The position numbers and the translations under genes were made by a program. The notes beneath the pieces were generated by a model. The model was not told the DNA's origin, made no database searches, and was given only the letters and a program-made list of their open reading frames with translations. A DNA stretch of 64,000 bases from Klenkia marina (GTDB lineage Bacteria > Actinomycetota > Actinomycetes > Mycobacteriales > Geodermatophilaceae). Below, piece by piece: positions 37,087 through 44,867 of the stretch (its first letter is position 1; each line of letters begins with the position of its first letter). The stretch covers positions 124,001 to 188,000 of the forward strand of contig NZ_FMUH01000003.1 in assembly GCF_900101025.1 (NCBI RefSeq). The letters are read 5' to 3'.

Positions 37087-38328
37087 TCAGGCTGTGGTGA
37101 AGACCAGGGCCATGTTGTGCCCACCGAAGCCGAACGAATCGTTCAGCGCGGCGGTGAAGGTGGCCGTGCGCGGGGCGCCGCGCACGATGTCGAGCTTCTG
37201 CACGGCCGGGGACTCGTCGAGGGTCTCGATGTTCTGTGTGCCCGGGATGACCTGGTCGCGTAGCGCGAGCAGGCAGAACACCGACTCCAGCGCGCCGGCC
37301 GCGCCGAGCAGGTGCCCGGTCTGGCTCTTGGTGGCGGTGACGGCCGCGTGGTCGCCGACCGCGTCGAGCAGCGCGGCGGCCTCGGCGATGTCGCCCACCG
37401 GGGTGGAGGTGGCGTGCGCGTTCACGTGACCGATGTCGGCGGGGGACAGGTCGGCGTCGCGCAGGGCGGCACCGATGGCGCGCTGGGCGCCCTCGCCCTC
37501 GGGGTGCGGGGCGACGAGGTCGTAGCCGTCGGAGGTGCCGCCGGCGCCGGCGAGACGGCCGTAGACCTTCGCGCCGCGGGCCTTGGCGGCGTCGGCGCGC
37601 TCGAGCACGAGGCAGGCCGCGCCCTCGGCGAGCACGAAGCCGTCGCGGCCGGCGTCGAAGGGCCGCGAGGCGTGCGCGGGGTCGTCGTTGCGGGTGCTCA
37701 TGGCGCGCATGGCGGCGAAGCCGGCCATGGGCAGCGGGTGCACGCAGGCCTCGGCGCCGCCGACGAGCACGACGTCGGCGCGGTCCAGCCGCAGCATGTC
37801 CAGGCCCCAGCGGATCGCCTCGGCGCCCGAGGCGCAGGCGCTGACGGGGGCGTGGACGCCGCCGCGGGCGCCGATGGCCAGGCCGACCGCGGCGGCGGGG
37901 CCGTTGGGCATGAGCATGGGGATGGTGAAGGGGGAGACGCGCTTGGGGCCCTTGGCCTCCAGGACGTCGTCCTGCCCGAGCAGGGTCATCGCACCGCCGA
38001 TGCCGGTGCCGACGACCACCGCGATGCGCAGCGAGTCGTAGCCGGCGTCGCCCGCGCCGGAGTCGCGCCAGGCCTCCTCGGCGGCGACGACCGCGACCTG
38101 CTGGCTGCGGTCGAGGCGGCGGGCCCGCACGCGGTCGATCTGCTCGGCCGGGTCAGCGGCCAGCCGGGCGACCAGCTGGGCCGGGAAGGGCTCGATCCAC
38201 TCGTCGGTGATCCGGGTGACCCCGGACGTCCCGGCGAGCAGGGCGTCCCAGGTGGACGCGACATCGGGCCCCAGGGGGGTGGTGGCCCCGAGACCGGTGA
38301 CGACGACGTCGCCGTTGTTGAAGTTCAC
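37087..38328 (-). CDS. fabF: Beta-ketoacyl-ACP synthase II
   Basis: A 413-residue condensing enzyme that elongates acyl-ACP with malonyl-ACP. The catalytic Cys is in SACASGAEA near residue 165, and the two His are in VNAHATSTPVGD and KSQTGHLLGAAGA. The GTG start gives VNFNNGDVVVTGLG, with AGGAGG a few bases upstream. It follows acpP by about 100 bases and is homologous in place to KasA. Confidence 0.95.
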   Translation of the reverse strand: MNFNNGDVVVTGLGATTPLGPDVASTWDALLAGTSGVTRITDEWIEPFPAQLVARLAADPAEQIDRVRARRLDRSQQVAVVAAEEAWRDSGAGDAGYDSLRIAVVVGTGIGGAMTLLGQDDVLEAKGPKRVSPFTIPMLMPNGPAAAVGLAIGARGGVHAPVSACASGAEAIRWGLDMLRLDRADVVLVGGAEACVHPLPMAGFAAMRAMSTRNDDPAHASRPFDAGRDGFVLAEGAACLVLERADAAKARGAKVYGRLAGAGGTSDGYDLVAPHPEGEGAQRAIGAALRDADLSPADIGHVNAHATSTPVGDIAEAAALLDAVGDHAAVTATKSQTGHLLGAAGALESVFCLLALRDQVIPGTQNIETLDESPAVQKLDIVRGAPRTATFTAALNDSFGFGGHNMALVFTTA

Positions 38329-38427
38329 GTCTTCCTCCTGGAACTGGTGACCTGGTGGGACGGCCGCCCCGCGGGGCCCCGGGAGACGTGCGGAGCGCGT
38401 CTCCCGGGGGGCGAGGTGGTCCTTCTC

Positions 38428-38670
38428 TTACTGGTTCTTCTCGATGAAGGAGATGGCGTCGCCGACGGTCTTGATGCCGCCCAGCTCGTCGTCGGGGATC
38501 GCGACGCCGAACTTGTCCTCGACGGCGGTGGCGATCTCGACCATGGAGAGCGAGTCGACGTCGAGGTCCTCGGTGAAGGACTTCTCGGGGGTGGCGTCGG
38601 CGGGGGCGACCCCGGCGACCTCCTCCAGGATCTCGGCGAGGCCGGACTGGATCTCGGCGGTGCTGGCCAC
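38428..38670 (-). CDS. acpP: Acyl carrier protein
   Basis: An 80-residue acidic four-helix carrier. The phosphopantetheine Ser is in DLDVDSLSMVEIATAVE near residue 39. It shuttles acyl chains between the FAS-II enzymes coded around it. The start is a GTG (VASTAEIQSGLAEILEEV) with a purine-rich site upstream. It lies between fabH and fabF, the standard order. Confidence 0.96.
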   Translation of the reverse strand: MASTAEIQSGLAEILEEVAGVAPADATPEKSFTEDLDVDSLSMVEIATAVEDKFGVAIPDDELGGIKTVGDAISFIEKNQ

Positions 38671-38736
38671 GTGGGCCTCCTCTTCGTCGTGCGGGTCAGG
38701 GGGTCGTGCAGGCCGGGCGGCGGGGCCGCCCGGGGA

Positions 38737-39717
38737 TCAGGGGAGCCGGACGACCTGTCCGGCGAAGGTGAGCCCGGCGCCGTACCCGAGGAGCAGGGCG
38801 AGGTCGCCGCTCTTGGCCTCACCGCTCTCGAGCAGGGCCGACAGGGCCAGCGGGACCGAGGCCGACGAGGTGTTGCCGGCCTGGGCCACGTCGCGGGCGA
38901 TGACGGTCGAGTCGGGCAGGCCGAGCTTCTTGGCCATCAGCTCGATGATGCGGAGGTTGGCCTGGTGCGGGGCGAAGACGTCGATGTCGGCGGCGGTGAC
39001 CCCGGCGCGGTCGATGGCCTCCTGCAGGGTGGCGGTGAGCTTGGTGGTGGCCCACCGGTACACCGCCTGACCGGCCATCGTCAGGTTGCCGGCGTCGGGC
39101 TGCCCCTCGACGGGGATGGCGATGGCGTCGCGCTGGTCGCCGTCCGAACCCCAGACGACCGGGCCGATGCCCGGCTCGTCGCTGGCGCCGATGACCATCG
39201 CGCCGGCGCCGTCGGCGAAGATCACCGCGGTCGAGCGGTCGTCCATGTCGACGACGTCGGTGAGCTTCTCGACGCCGACGACCAGGGCGTTGCGGGCCGA
39301 CCCGGCGCGGATGGCGTCCGAGGCGGCGGACAGGGCGTAGCAGAACCCGGCGCAGCCGGCGTTGACGTCGAAGCCGCCGGGGCGGGGGATGCCGAGGCGG
39401 TACGCCACCTCGGGCCCGGCACCGGGGATCTGGGTGGGCAGGCTGCAGCTGGCGACGACGACGAGGTCGATGTCCTCGGCGGTGAGACCACTGGCGGCCA
39501 GGGCCTTGCCGCCGGCCGCGACCGACATCTCCACCACGGTCTCGTCGGCGTCGGCCCAGCGGCGCTCCTGGATGCCGACGCGGGTGCGGATCCACTCGTC
39601 GTTGGTGTCCATCGTCTGCGACAGCTCGTCGTTGGTGACCCGGCGGCGCGGCCGGTACTCACCGACCCCGAGGATCCGCGCGCCGGGCGAGCCGGCCGGG
39701 AGCTGGATGGTGCTCAT
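38737..39717 (-). CDS. fabH: Beta-ketoacyl-ACP synthase III
   Basis: A 326-residue initiating condensing enzyme. It joins a starter acyl-CoA to malonyl-ACP. The triad is visible: Cys in NAGCAGFCYAL, His in FAPHQANLRIIE, Asn in AGNTSSASVPLAL. Starter preference, acetyl or branched chain, cannot be judged from sequence alone. It follows fabD by 3 bases, so the two are coupled. Confidence 0.95.
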   Translation of the reverse strand: MSTIQLPAGSPGARILGVGEYRPRRRVTNDELSQTMDTNDEWIRTRVGIQERRWADADETVVEMSVAAGGKALAASGLTAEDIDLVVVASCSLPTQIPGAGPEVAYRLGIPRPGGFDVNAGCAGFCYALSAASDAIRAGSARNALVVGVEKLTDVVDMDDRSTAVIFADGAGAMVIGASDEPGIGPVVWGSDGDQRDAIAIPVEGQPDAGNLTMAGQAVYRWATTKLTATLQEAIDRAGVTAADIDVFAPHQANLRIIELMAKKLGLPDSTVIARDVAQAGNTSSASVPLALSALLESGEAKSGDLALLLGYGAGLTFAGQVVRLP

Positions 39718-39720
39718 GGG

Positions 39721-40920
39721 TCAGACCTCCGGGTAGAGACGGGCGATGGGGTCGCCGGCGTCGACGAGGTCGCCCTCGGCGACCAGCCACTCGGCGAGGA
39801 GTCCGGCGTAGCCCGCGGCGACCTCGACGGTCTCGCGACGGCCGGCGATGGTGGCCAGGGTGGCGCCGGCGGGCAGCGCGGTGCCCTCGGCGACCGCGGC
39901 GGGGGAGATGGTGCCGCGGGCGGGGGCGACGACGACCCGCCAGTCGGGGGAGTGCTCGGCCTCGGCCCGGCCCCGCTCGGCGGCGATGAGCTCGGCGGCG
40001 CGGTCGAGGTCCGCCGGACTGGTGATCGCGAGGACCTCGACGTCGTGGCGGCCCTTCCAGTCGCGCTTGGCCAGACCCGCCAACGCGCCGGCCGGCGGCA
40101 GCTCGATGACGGCGGTGACGCCGAGCTCGCGCAGGGTGTCCAGGCAGGCGTCGAAGCGCACCGGGTTGGTGATCTGGCTGACCAAGCGGTCGAGCACCCC
40201 GGCGCCGGTCTCGACCGCGGAGCCGTCCTTGTTGGACACGAGCAGACGGGAAGGCTGCGCGGGGCGGATGCCGCCGACGAGGCCCTCGAGCTCGGCGCGG
40301 GCCGGAGCCATGTACTCGGTGTGGAACGCGCCGGCCACCGACAGCGGCATGACCCGTGCCTTCGCCGGCGGGGCCGCCTTCAGCGCGGCGAGGCCGTCGA
40401 GGGAGCCGGCGGCCACGACCTGCCCGGCGCCGTTGACGTTCGCAGGCGACAGGCCGTTCGCCTCGATCGCGGCCAGCACCTCGGCCGGGTCGCCGCCCAG
40501 GACGGCGGACATGCCGGTCGGGGTCTGCGCGCAGGCCCAGGCCATGGCGCGGCCGCGGACGGCGGTCAGCGCGATGGCGGCCTCGACCGACAGCACCCCG
40601 GCCAGCGCCGCGGCGGTGAGCTCGCCGACGCTGTGGCCGGCGATGACGACGTCGCGGCCGGCCTGCGGGGTGTGCGCGACCGGGCCGGGCAGGCCGCCGA
40701 GCTCACGGGCCACGAACAGCGACATGGCCACCACCAGCGGCTGGGTGACCGCGGTGTCCTTGATGGCCTCGGCGTCACCGGTGGTGCCCAGGGTCAGCAG
40801 GTCGGCGTCGGCGATCGCGCCGGCCCAGCGGAAGAAGGGCTCGGCGCCGGGCAGCTCCAGCCAGTCGGTGAGCATCCCGGGCTTCTGGGCCCCTTGACCG
40901 GGGGCGAGGACGGCGAGCAC
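39721..40920 (-). CDS. fabD: Malonyl-CoA:ACP transacylase fused to a biotinyl/lipoyl-like domain
   Basis: A 399-residue protein, about 90 residues longer than usual FabD. The acyltransferase has LAPGQGAQKPGML, the nucleophile motif GHSVGE and GAFHTEYM, and moves malonyl from CoA to ACP. From residue 329 there is an extra domain: APARGTISPAAVAEGTALPA, then ETVEVAAGYAGLLAEWLVAE and GDLVDAGDPIARLYPE. This looks like a biotinyl/lipoyl hammerhead, but where the modified Lys would be the sequence is AGRRETVEV, and the whole extension has no Lys. It starts with GTG. It is the first structural gene of the fab operon. Confidence 0.92.
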   Translation of the reverse strand: MLAVLAPGQGAQKPGMLTDWLELPGAEPFFRWAGAIADADLLTLGTTGDAEAIKDTAVTQPLVVAMSLFVARELGGLPGPVAHTPQAGRDVVIAGHSVGELTAAALAGVLSVEAAIALTAVRGRAMAWACAQTPTGMSAVLGGDPAEVLAAIEANGLSPANVNGAGQVVAAGSLDGLAALKAAPPAKARVMPLSVAGAFHTEYMAPARAELEGLVGGIRPAQPSRLLVSNKDGSAVETGAGVLDRLVSQITNPVRFDACLDTLRELGVTAVIELPPAGALAGLAKRDWKGRHDVEVLAITSPADLDRAAELIAAERGRAEAEHSPDWRVVVAPARGTISPAAVAEGTALPAGATLATIAGRRETVEVAAGYAGLLAEWLVAEGDLVDAGDPIARLYPEV

Positions 40921-40987
40921 AGGTCAACCGTGCCAGTGATCGGCCCGCCGCGGGCGGTCGGCGCCCGACGAAGAACACCGGTGATCT

Positions 40988-41006
40988 TCTGGAGGGTTCC
41001 TACAAA
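40988..41006. promoter_or_regulatory. Candidate operator upstream of the fab operon
   Basis: On the minus strand TTTGTAGG-AAC-CCTCCAGA is an imperfect 8-3-8 palindrome (6 of 8 pairs) in the only AT-rich spot of the gap between the regulator gene and fabD. FasR-type proteins are known to bind upstream of fabD in streptomycetes and mycobacteria. The site itself is an inference. Confidence 0.4.
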
Positions 41007-41036
41007 TTTGTGACGGGTGGTGCGGTGGGCCACAGC

Positions 41037-42206
41037 TCAGGCCCAGAGCGAGCGCCCGCCGTCCAGGGCCGACAACGCCAGGGCCACCTGCAGGGTCCAG
41101 GCGCCCCGTGGGTCGGTGGCCGACAGGCCGGTGAGCTCGGTGGCCCGTTTCAGCCGGTACCGCACGGTGTTGGGGTGGACGAACAACGCCCGTGCGCTGG
41201 CCTCCAGGTTCCCGCCGCTGCCCAGCACGGCCCGGACGGTGTCGAGCACGTCGCCGCCGGTGGCCTGCAGCGGTCCGGCCACGCGCTCGGCCAGGGCGGT
41301 CCGGGCCAGCGGGTCGCCGTCCAGGGCCCGCTCGGCCATGAGGTCGTCGGCCGGGACCGGTCGCGGGGCACCCGGCCAGGCGACGGCTGCTCGCAGCCCG
41401 GCCAGCGCGGCGGCGGCGGAGTCGGCCGCCTGGGCCAGGGAGTCGACGGCGGGGCCGCTGACCACCGGGCCGGGACCGAACTCCCGGCTGACCCGCTCGG
41501 CGACGGGCACCAGGTCGGGCACGCCGCCGAGCACCACCACGAGCTGCTCGGCGTGCACCCCCACCAGCACCTCGGCGCGCAGGGTCCGTGCGGCCCGGCG
41601 CACGGCGGTGTGCAGGTCGTCGACGTCGGGGGCGGTGTGCCCGACGAGCACCAGGACCGGGGCGGTGGTCGCCCAGCCCAGCGCGGCCGCCCGGCCCGGC
41701 AGCTCCTCGGTGCGTTCGCCGCGCACGAGGGCGTCGACCACGAGCGCTTCCAGCCGGGCGTCCCAGGCGCCGCGGCTCTCGGCGTAGCTGGCGTAGACGT
41801 GGGCGGTGGCGAACGCGACCTCGCGGCTGTACTGCAGCACCGCCAGCCGCAGGGCCTCGGCCTCGCCCGGTTCGGCGACGTGGGCGACCCGGTCCTCCAC
41901 GACCTCGACGGTGACCTTGATGAGGTCGACGGTCTGCTTCAGCGGCACGGTGCGCACCAGGTCGCGCGGGGCCGCCCCGAAGACCTCGCCGGTGAGCCGG
42001 GGCGGGCGACCGGGGTGCCGGCACCAGTCGACGAGCGAGGCGATGCCGGCCTGCGCGACCAGCGTCACCCACGAGCGCTGGTCGGCCGGCATCGAGCGGA
42101 ACCAGGGCAGTGTGTCGTCCATGCGCGCCACCGCCTGGGTGGCCAGCGCACCCGACGCGCGCTCGAGCCGGCGCAGCGTGGCCTCCGACGGTCGGGCTGC
42201 GCTCAC
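41037..42206 (-). CDS. fasR: FasR-like transcriptional activator (PucR-type HTH)
   Basis: A 389-residue regulator. The C-terminal helix-turn-helix (GNLEASARALFVHPNTVRYRL) is of the PucR/CdaR type, and the middle part is a GGDEF-like ligand fold. It stands directly upstream of fabD in the same direction, as does Rv2242/FasR of M. tuberculosis and FasR of Streptomyces, which activate the fab genes. This position and domain plan support the name. Fatty acyl-CoA sensing is known for the family but not visible here. Confidence 0.85.
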   Translation of the reverse strand: MSAARPSEATLRRLERASGALATQAVARMDDTLPWFRSMPADQRSWVTLVAQAGIASLVDWCRHPGRPPRLTGEVFGAAPRDLVRTVPLKQTVDLIKVTVEVVEDRVAHVAEPGEAEALRLAVLQYSREVAFATAHVYASYAESRGAWDARLEALVVDALVRGERTEELPGRAAALGWATTAPVLVLVGHTAPDVDDLHTAVRRAARTLRAEVLVGVHAEQLVVVLGGVPDLVPVAERVSREFGPGPVVSGPAVDSLAQAADSAAAALAGLRAAVAWPGAPRPVPADDLMAERALDGDPLARTALAERVAGPLQATGGDVLDTVRAVLGSGGNLEASARALFVHPNTVRYRLKRATELTGLSATDPRGAWTLQVALALSALDGGRSLWA

Positions 42207-42220
42207 CGCTGCAGGGTGTC

Positions 42221-42907
42221 ATGGGGCAGGCTGTGCCGGTGACGACGGCGCAGCGGGTCCACCCGATGGGGTCCCGCCTGGCCGCCGCGGGGACCTGCGC
42301 GCTGGTCGTCGTCCTCCTCGGGGCCGGGGTGGCTGGCGGGTGGGGCCCGCAGCTGCGCCTGGACGACGCGGTCAGCGTGGCGCTGTACGCCGGCGACGAC
42401 CGGTCGCGGGCGGTGTCGGTGCTGCTCGAGGTGCTCACCGCGCCGGGGTACACGGTGGCCCGGCTGCTGGTGTTCGCACCGGTGGTGGTGTGGCTCGTGC
42501 GCGTCGGACGCCGCCGCGACGCGGTGTGGGTGACCGTCGCCGTGGTCGGGGTGGGCCCGCTCAACTCGGGCCTGAAGGAGCTGGTGGGCCGCGTGCGGCC
42601 GGACTTCCCGGGTGGGGGTGCCGGGTACGACTCCCTGTCGTTCCCCAGCGGGCACTCCTCGGGCATCGCGTGCCTGGTGGTCACCGCGCTGCTGCTCGCC
42701 TGGCCGGTGCTGTCGGGGGCGGGCCGGCGGTGGGCGGCGGTGGCCGGCCTGGCCCTGGTCGTGGTGGTCGGCCTCAGCCGCATCTGGCTGGGGGTGCACT
42801 ACCTGTCCGACGTCGTGGCCGGGTGGGCCTTCGGCGCCGGGTGGACCCTGCTGGTGGCGACGATCGGTCAGCGTGGTGGGGAGCGGGTGCGGTGGACGAG
42901 GGCCTGA
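42221..42907 (+). CDS. PAP2 family membrane phosphatase
   Basis: A 228-residue protein with about six membrane helices. The acid phosphatase signature is complete: KELVGRVRPDFP, SFPSGHSSG and SRIWLGVHYLSDVVAG. Such enzymes dephosphorylate lipid phosphates such as undecaprenyl diphosphate or phosphatidate. Start ATG 42221, or GTG 42239. It is divergent from fasR with a 14-base gap. The next gene overlaps its end by 16 bases. Confidence 0.86.
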   Translation: MGQAVPVTTAQRVHPMGSRLAAAGTCALVVVLLGAGVAGGWGPQLRLDDAVSVALYAGDDRSRAVSVLLEVLTAPGYTVARLLVFAPVVVWLVRVGRRRDAVWVTVAVVGVGPLNSGLKELVGRVRPDFPGGGAGYDSLSFPSGHSSGIACLVVTALLLAWPVLSGAGRRWAAVAGLALVVVVGLSRIWLGVHYLSDVVAGWAFGAGWTLLVATIGQRGGERVRWTRA

Positions 42908-43464
42908 TCTCCCGGCACCTGGTCGAGCCCTACGACGGGTCGGCCGGTCCGCTGCTGCGCATCGCCGAGGACCGGCTGCTGCCCGGCGCAGGCTACGGCG
43001 CCCACCGCCACGCCGACGTCGACGTGGTGGTCGTCGTCCTGTCCGGGTCCCTGGTGCACGGCTGGGGTGGTCGGCCGACGCTGCGCGCCGGGGACGTCGG
43101 GGTGCTGCGGGCCGGCACCGGGCTGGTGCACGACGAGGTCGCCGGCGCCGACGGTGCCCACCTGCTGCAGACCTACCTGCGGACGACGACGCCGGGCCAG
43201 GAACCGGGCCACCGCGTGGTGCGCTGGACGGCCGGTGCCCGCCGCGGCTGGGTCGACCTCGGTCGCGCCGACGCCCGGCTGTGGATCGCCCGGGTGCCCG
43301 ACGATGAGACCGTGCCGGTGCCCCCGGGGCTGCGCGTGGTGGCCACCCGCGACCGGGTCTGGGCCGGCCCGGTGCCCTCGACCGGCGAGGGACGGGTGAC
43401 CGGCCCCGCGACGGTGTGCGTGTGGCAGCTCGACCGCGCCCGGCCGCTGTGGGCGGTGGAGTAG
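42892..43464 (+). CDS. Pirin-like cupin protein
   Basis: A 190-residue protein with the pirin cupin signature: GYGAHRHADVDVVVVVLSGSL, then LRAGDVGVLRAGTGLVHDE. The His pair and Glu-like positions can bind iron, as in pirins and quercetinase-like members. The start is the GTG at 42892, with GGGGAG upstream, and it overlaps the PAP2 gene, so the two are probably translated together. The substrate is unknown. Confidence 0.78.
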   Translation: MDEGLISRHLVEPYDGSAGPLLRIAEDRLLPGAGYGAHRHADVDVVVVVLSGSLVHGWGGRPTLRAGDVGVLRAGTGLVHDEVAGADGAHLLQTYLRTTTPGQEPGHRVVRWTAGARRGWVDLGRADARLWIARVPDDETVPVPPGLRVVATRDRVWAGPVPSTGEGRVTGPATVCVWQLDRARPLWAVE

Positions 43465-43472
43465 TCCGCCTC

Positions 43473-43546
43473 GGGCGCGGCGTGGATCAGCTGAGTTCAC
43501 CGGTGGCCGTCCTGGCTCACCGACGCCGCTGAGCCAGGACGGACTC
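43473..43546. repeat. Palindromic repeat, copy 1 (tail then hairpin)
   Basis: A tail GGATCAGCTGAGTTCACC is followed by the hairpin GTCCTGGCTCA...TGAGCCAGGAC (43509-43540). It begins 9 bases after the stop of the pirin gene. This is the most diverged copy (GTGGCCGTCC for GAGTCCGTCC, CGCT for CGGT). It belongs to a family with copies at 44791, 45991 and 59138. Confidence 0.85.
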
Positions 43547-43585
43547 TGCTGGCGCCGATCGTGAGCCTTGCTGAAGACTGCGCGC

Positions 43586-44776
43586 ATGGACCTGCTCGCC
43601 GCTGCCCGTGCCGACGCCGACTGGGTGGTGGACCTCCGCCGCCGCCTGCACCGCCGTCCCGAGGTGGGCCTGCACCTGCCGCAGACCCAGGCGATGGTGC
43701 TCGAGGCCCTCGCCGACCTGCCGATCGAGGTGACGACGGGGCGGTCGACGTCCTCGGTGGTGGGCGTGCTGCGCGGTGCGCGGCCGGGCCCGACCTACCT
43801 GCTGCGCGGGGACATGGACGCCCTGCCGCTGCAGGAGGACACCGGGTTGCCGTTCGCCTCGGAGATCCCCGGGGCCATGCACGCCTGCGGGCACGACACG
43901 CACGTCGCGATGCTGCTGGGCGCGGCGCGGTTGCTGGCCGAGCGGCGCGACCAGCTGGCCGGGCAGGTCGTGTTCATGGTGCAGCCGGGGGAGGAGGGCT
44001 TCCACGGCGCGCGGTACATGCTCGAGGAGGGCCTGCTCGCCGCCGTGCCCGAGGCCCCGGTGAGCGGGGCGTTCGCACTGCACATCAGCGCGTCGTTCCC
44101 GACCGGGACGATCAACGTGCGCCCCGGGCCGCTGATGGCCGCCGCCGACCACTTCCGGGTCACCCTGCGCGGGGCCGGGGGGCACGCCTCGACCCCGCAC
44201 GTCACCGCGGACCCCGTGCCGGTGGCGGCCGAGATCGTGCTGGCCCTGCAGGCGATGGTCACCCGCCGCGTCGACGTCTTCGACCCCGCCGTGGTCACCG
44301 TGGGCCACATCAGCGCCGGGACGACGAACAACATCATCCCGGCCACCGCGTTCCTCGAGGGGACGATCCGCACCCTGTCGGCCGAGCGGCGGGCCGACGT
44401 CGTGGCCCGGGTGCAGCGGGTGGCGGAGAAGGTGGCCGAGGCCCACGAGCTGGTCGCCGAGTTCGAGCGCGTCGAGGGCTACCCGGTGACCGTCAACGAC
44501 GCGGTGGTGGCCGGCCAGGTCGAGGCGGCGGCCGCGACGCTGCTGGGGTCGGGGTCCGCCGTCCCGATGCCCGACCCGCTCATGGGCGCCGAGGACTTCT
44601 CCTACGTGCTGGAGCAGGTGCCCGGCGCGATGGCCTTCCTGGGCGCCTGCCCGCCCGACCTGGTGCCGGACGAGGCCCCCAGCAACCACTCGAACCTGGT
44701 GGTCTTCGACGAGGACGCCCTCCCGGCGGGTGTGGCGATGTACGCCCACATGGCCCTGTCCGCCCTCGCCGGCTAG
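43586..44776 (+). CDS. M20 family amidohydrolase (hippurate hydrolase-like)
   Basis: A 396-residue metal-dependent amidase. Zinc ligands are seen in RGDMDALP, ACGHDTHVAMLLGAA and QPGEEG, with a later His in GGHAS and LMGAEDFSYVLEQ. A dimerisation domain is inserted in the middle. Family members cleave N-acyl amino acids or similar amides; the substrate is unknown. The ATG at 43586 is preferred to an upstream TTG at 43568. Repeat copies lie on both sides. Confidence 0.87.
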   Translation: MDLLAAARADADWVVDLRRRLHRRPEVGLHLPQTQAMVLEALADLPIEVTTGRSTSSVVGVLRGARPGPTYLLRGDMDALPLQEDTGLPFASEIPGAMHACGHDTHVAMLLGAARLLAERRDQLAGQVVFMVQPGEEGFHGARYMLEEGLLAAVPEAPVSGAFALHISASFPTGTINVRPGPLMAAADHFRVTLRGAGGHASTPHVTADPVPVAAEIVLALQAMVTRRVDVFDPAVVTVGHISAGTTNNIIPATAFLEGTIRTLSAERRADVVARVQRVAEKVAEAHELVAEFERVEGYPVTVNDAVVAGQVEAAAATLLGSGSAVPMPDPLMGAEDFSYVLEQVPGAMAFLGACPPDLVPDEAPSNHSNLVVFDEDALPAGVAMYAHMALSALAG

Positions 44777-44790
44777 CCCCTCGACGGCCG

Positions 44791-44867
44791 CCCCGGCGCG
44801 GCGCGGATCAGCTGGGTTCACCAGAGTCCGTCCTGGCTCACCGGCGCCGGTGAGCCAGGACGGACTC
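44791..44867. repeat. Palindromic repeat, copy 2 (left inverted copy)
   Basis: A 77-bp copy with tail GCGCGGATCAGCTGGGTTCA and hairpin CCGTCCTGGCTCACCGG-CG-CCGGTGAGCCAGGACGG. It lies 14 bases after the amidohydrolase stop. Its hairpin contains the stop codon of the minus-strand AbiEi-like gene. It matches copy 3 in inverted orientation over 77 bp with only a handful of differences. Confidence 0.92.

Noticed and set aside
37312-41013. 1233-residue plus-strand frame over the fab cluster
   Set aside because: It is antisense to fabF, acpP, fabH and fabD, whose motifs are complete. The Gly/Val/Asp-rich translation is a shadow.
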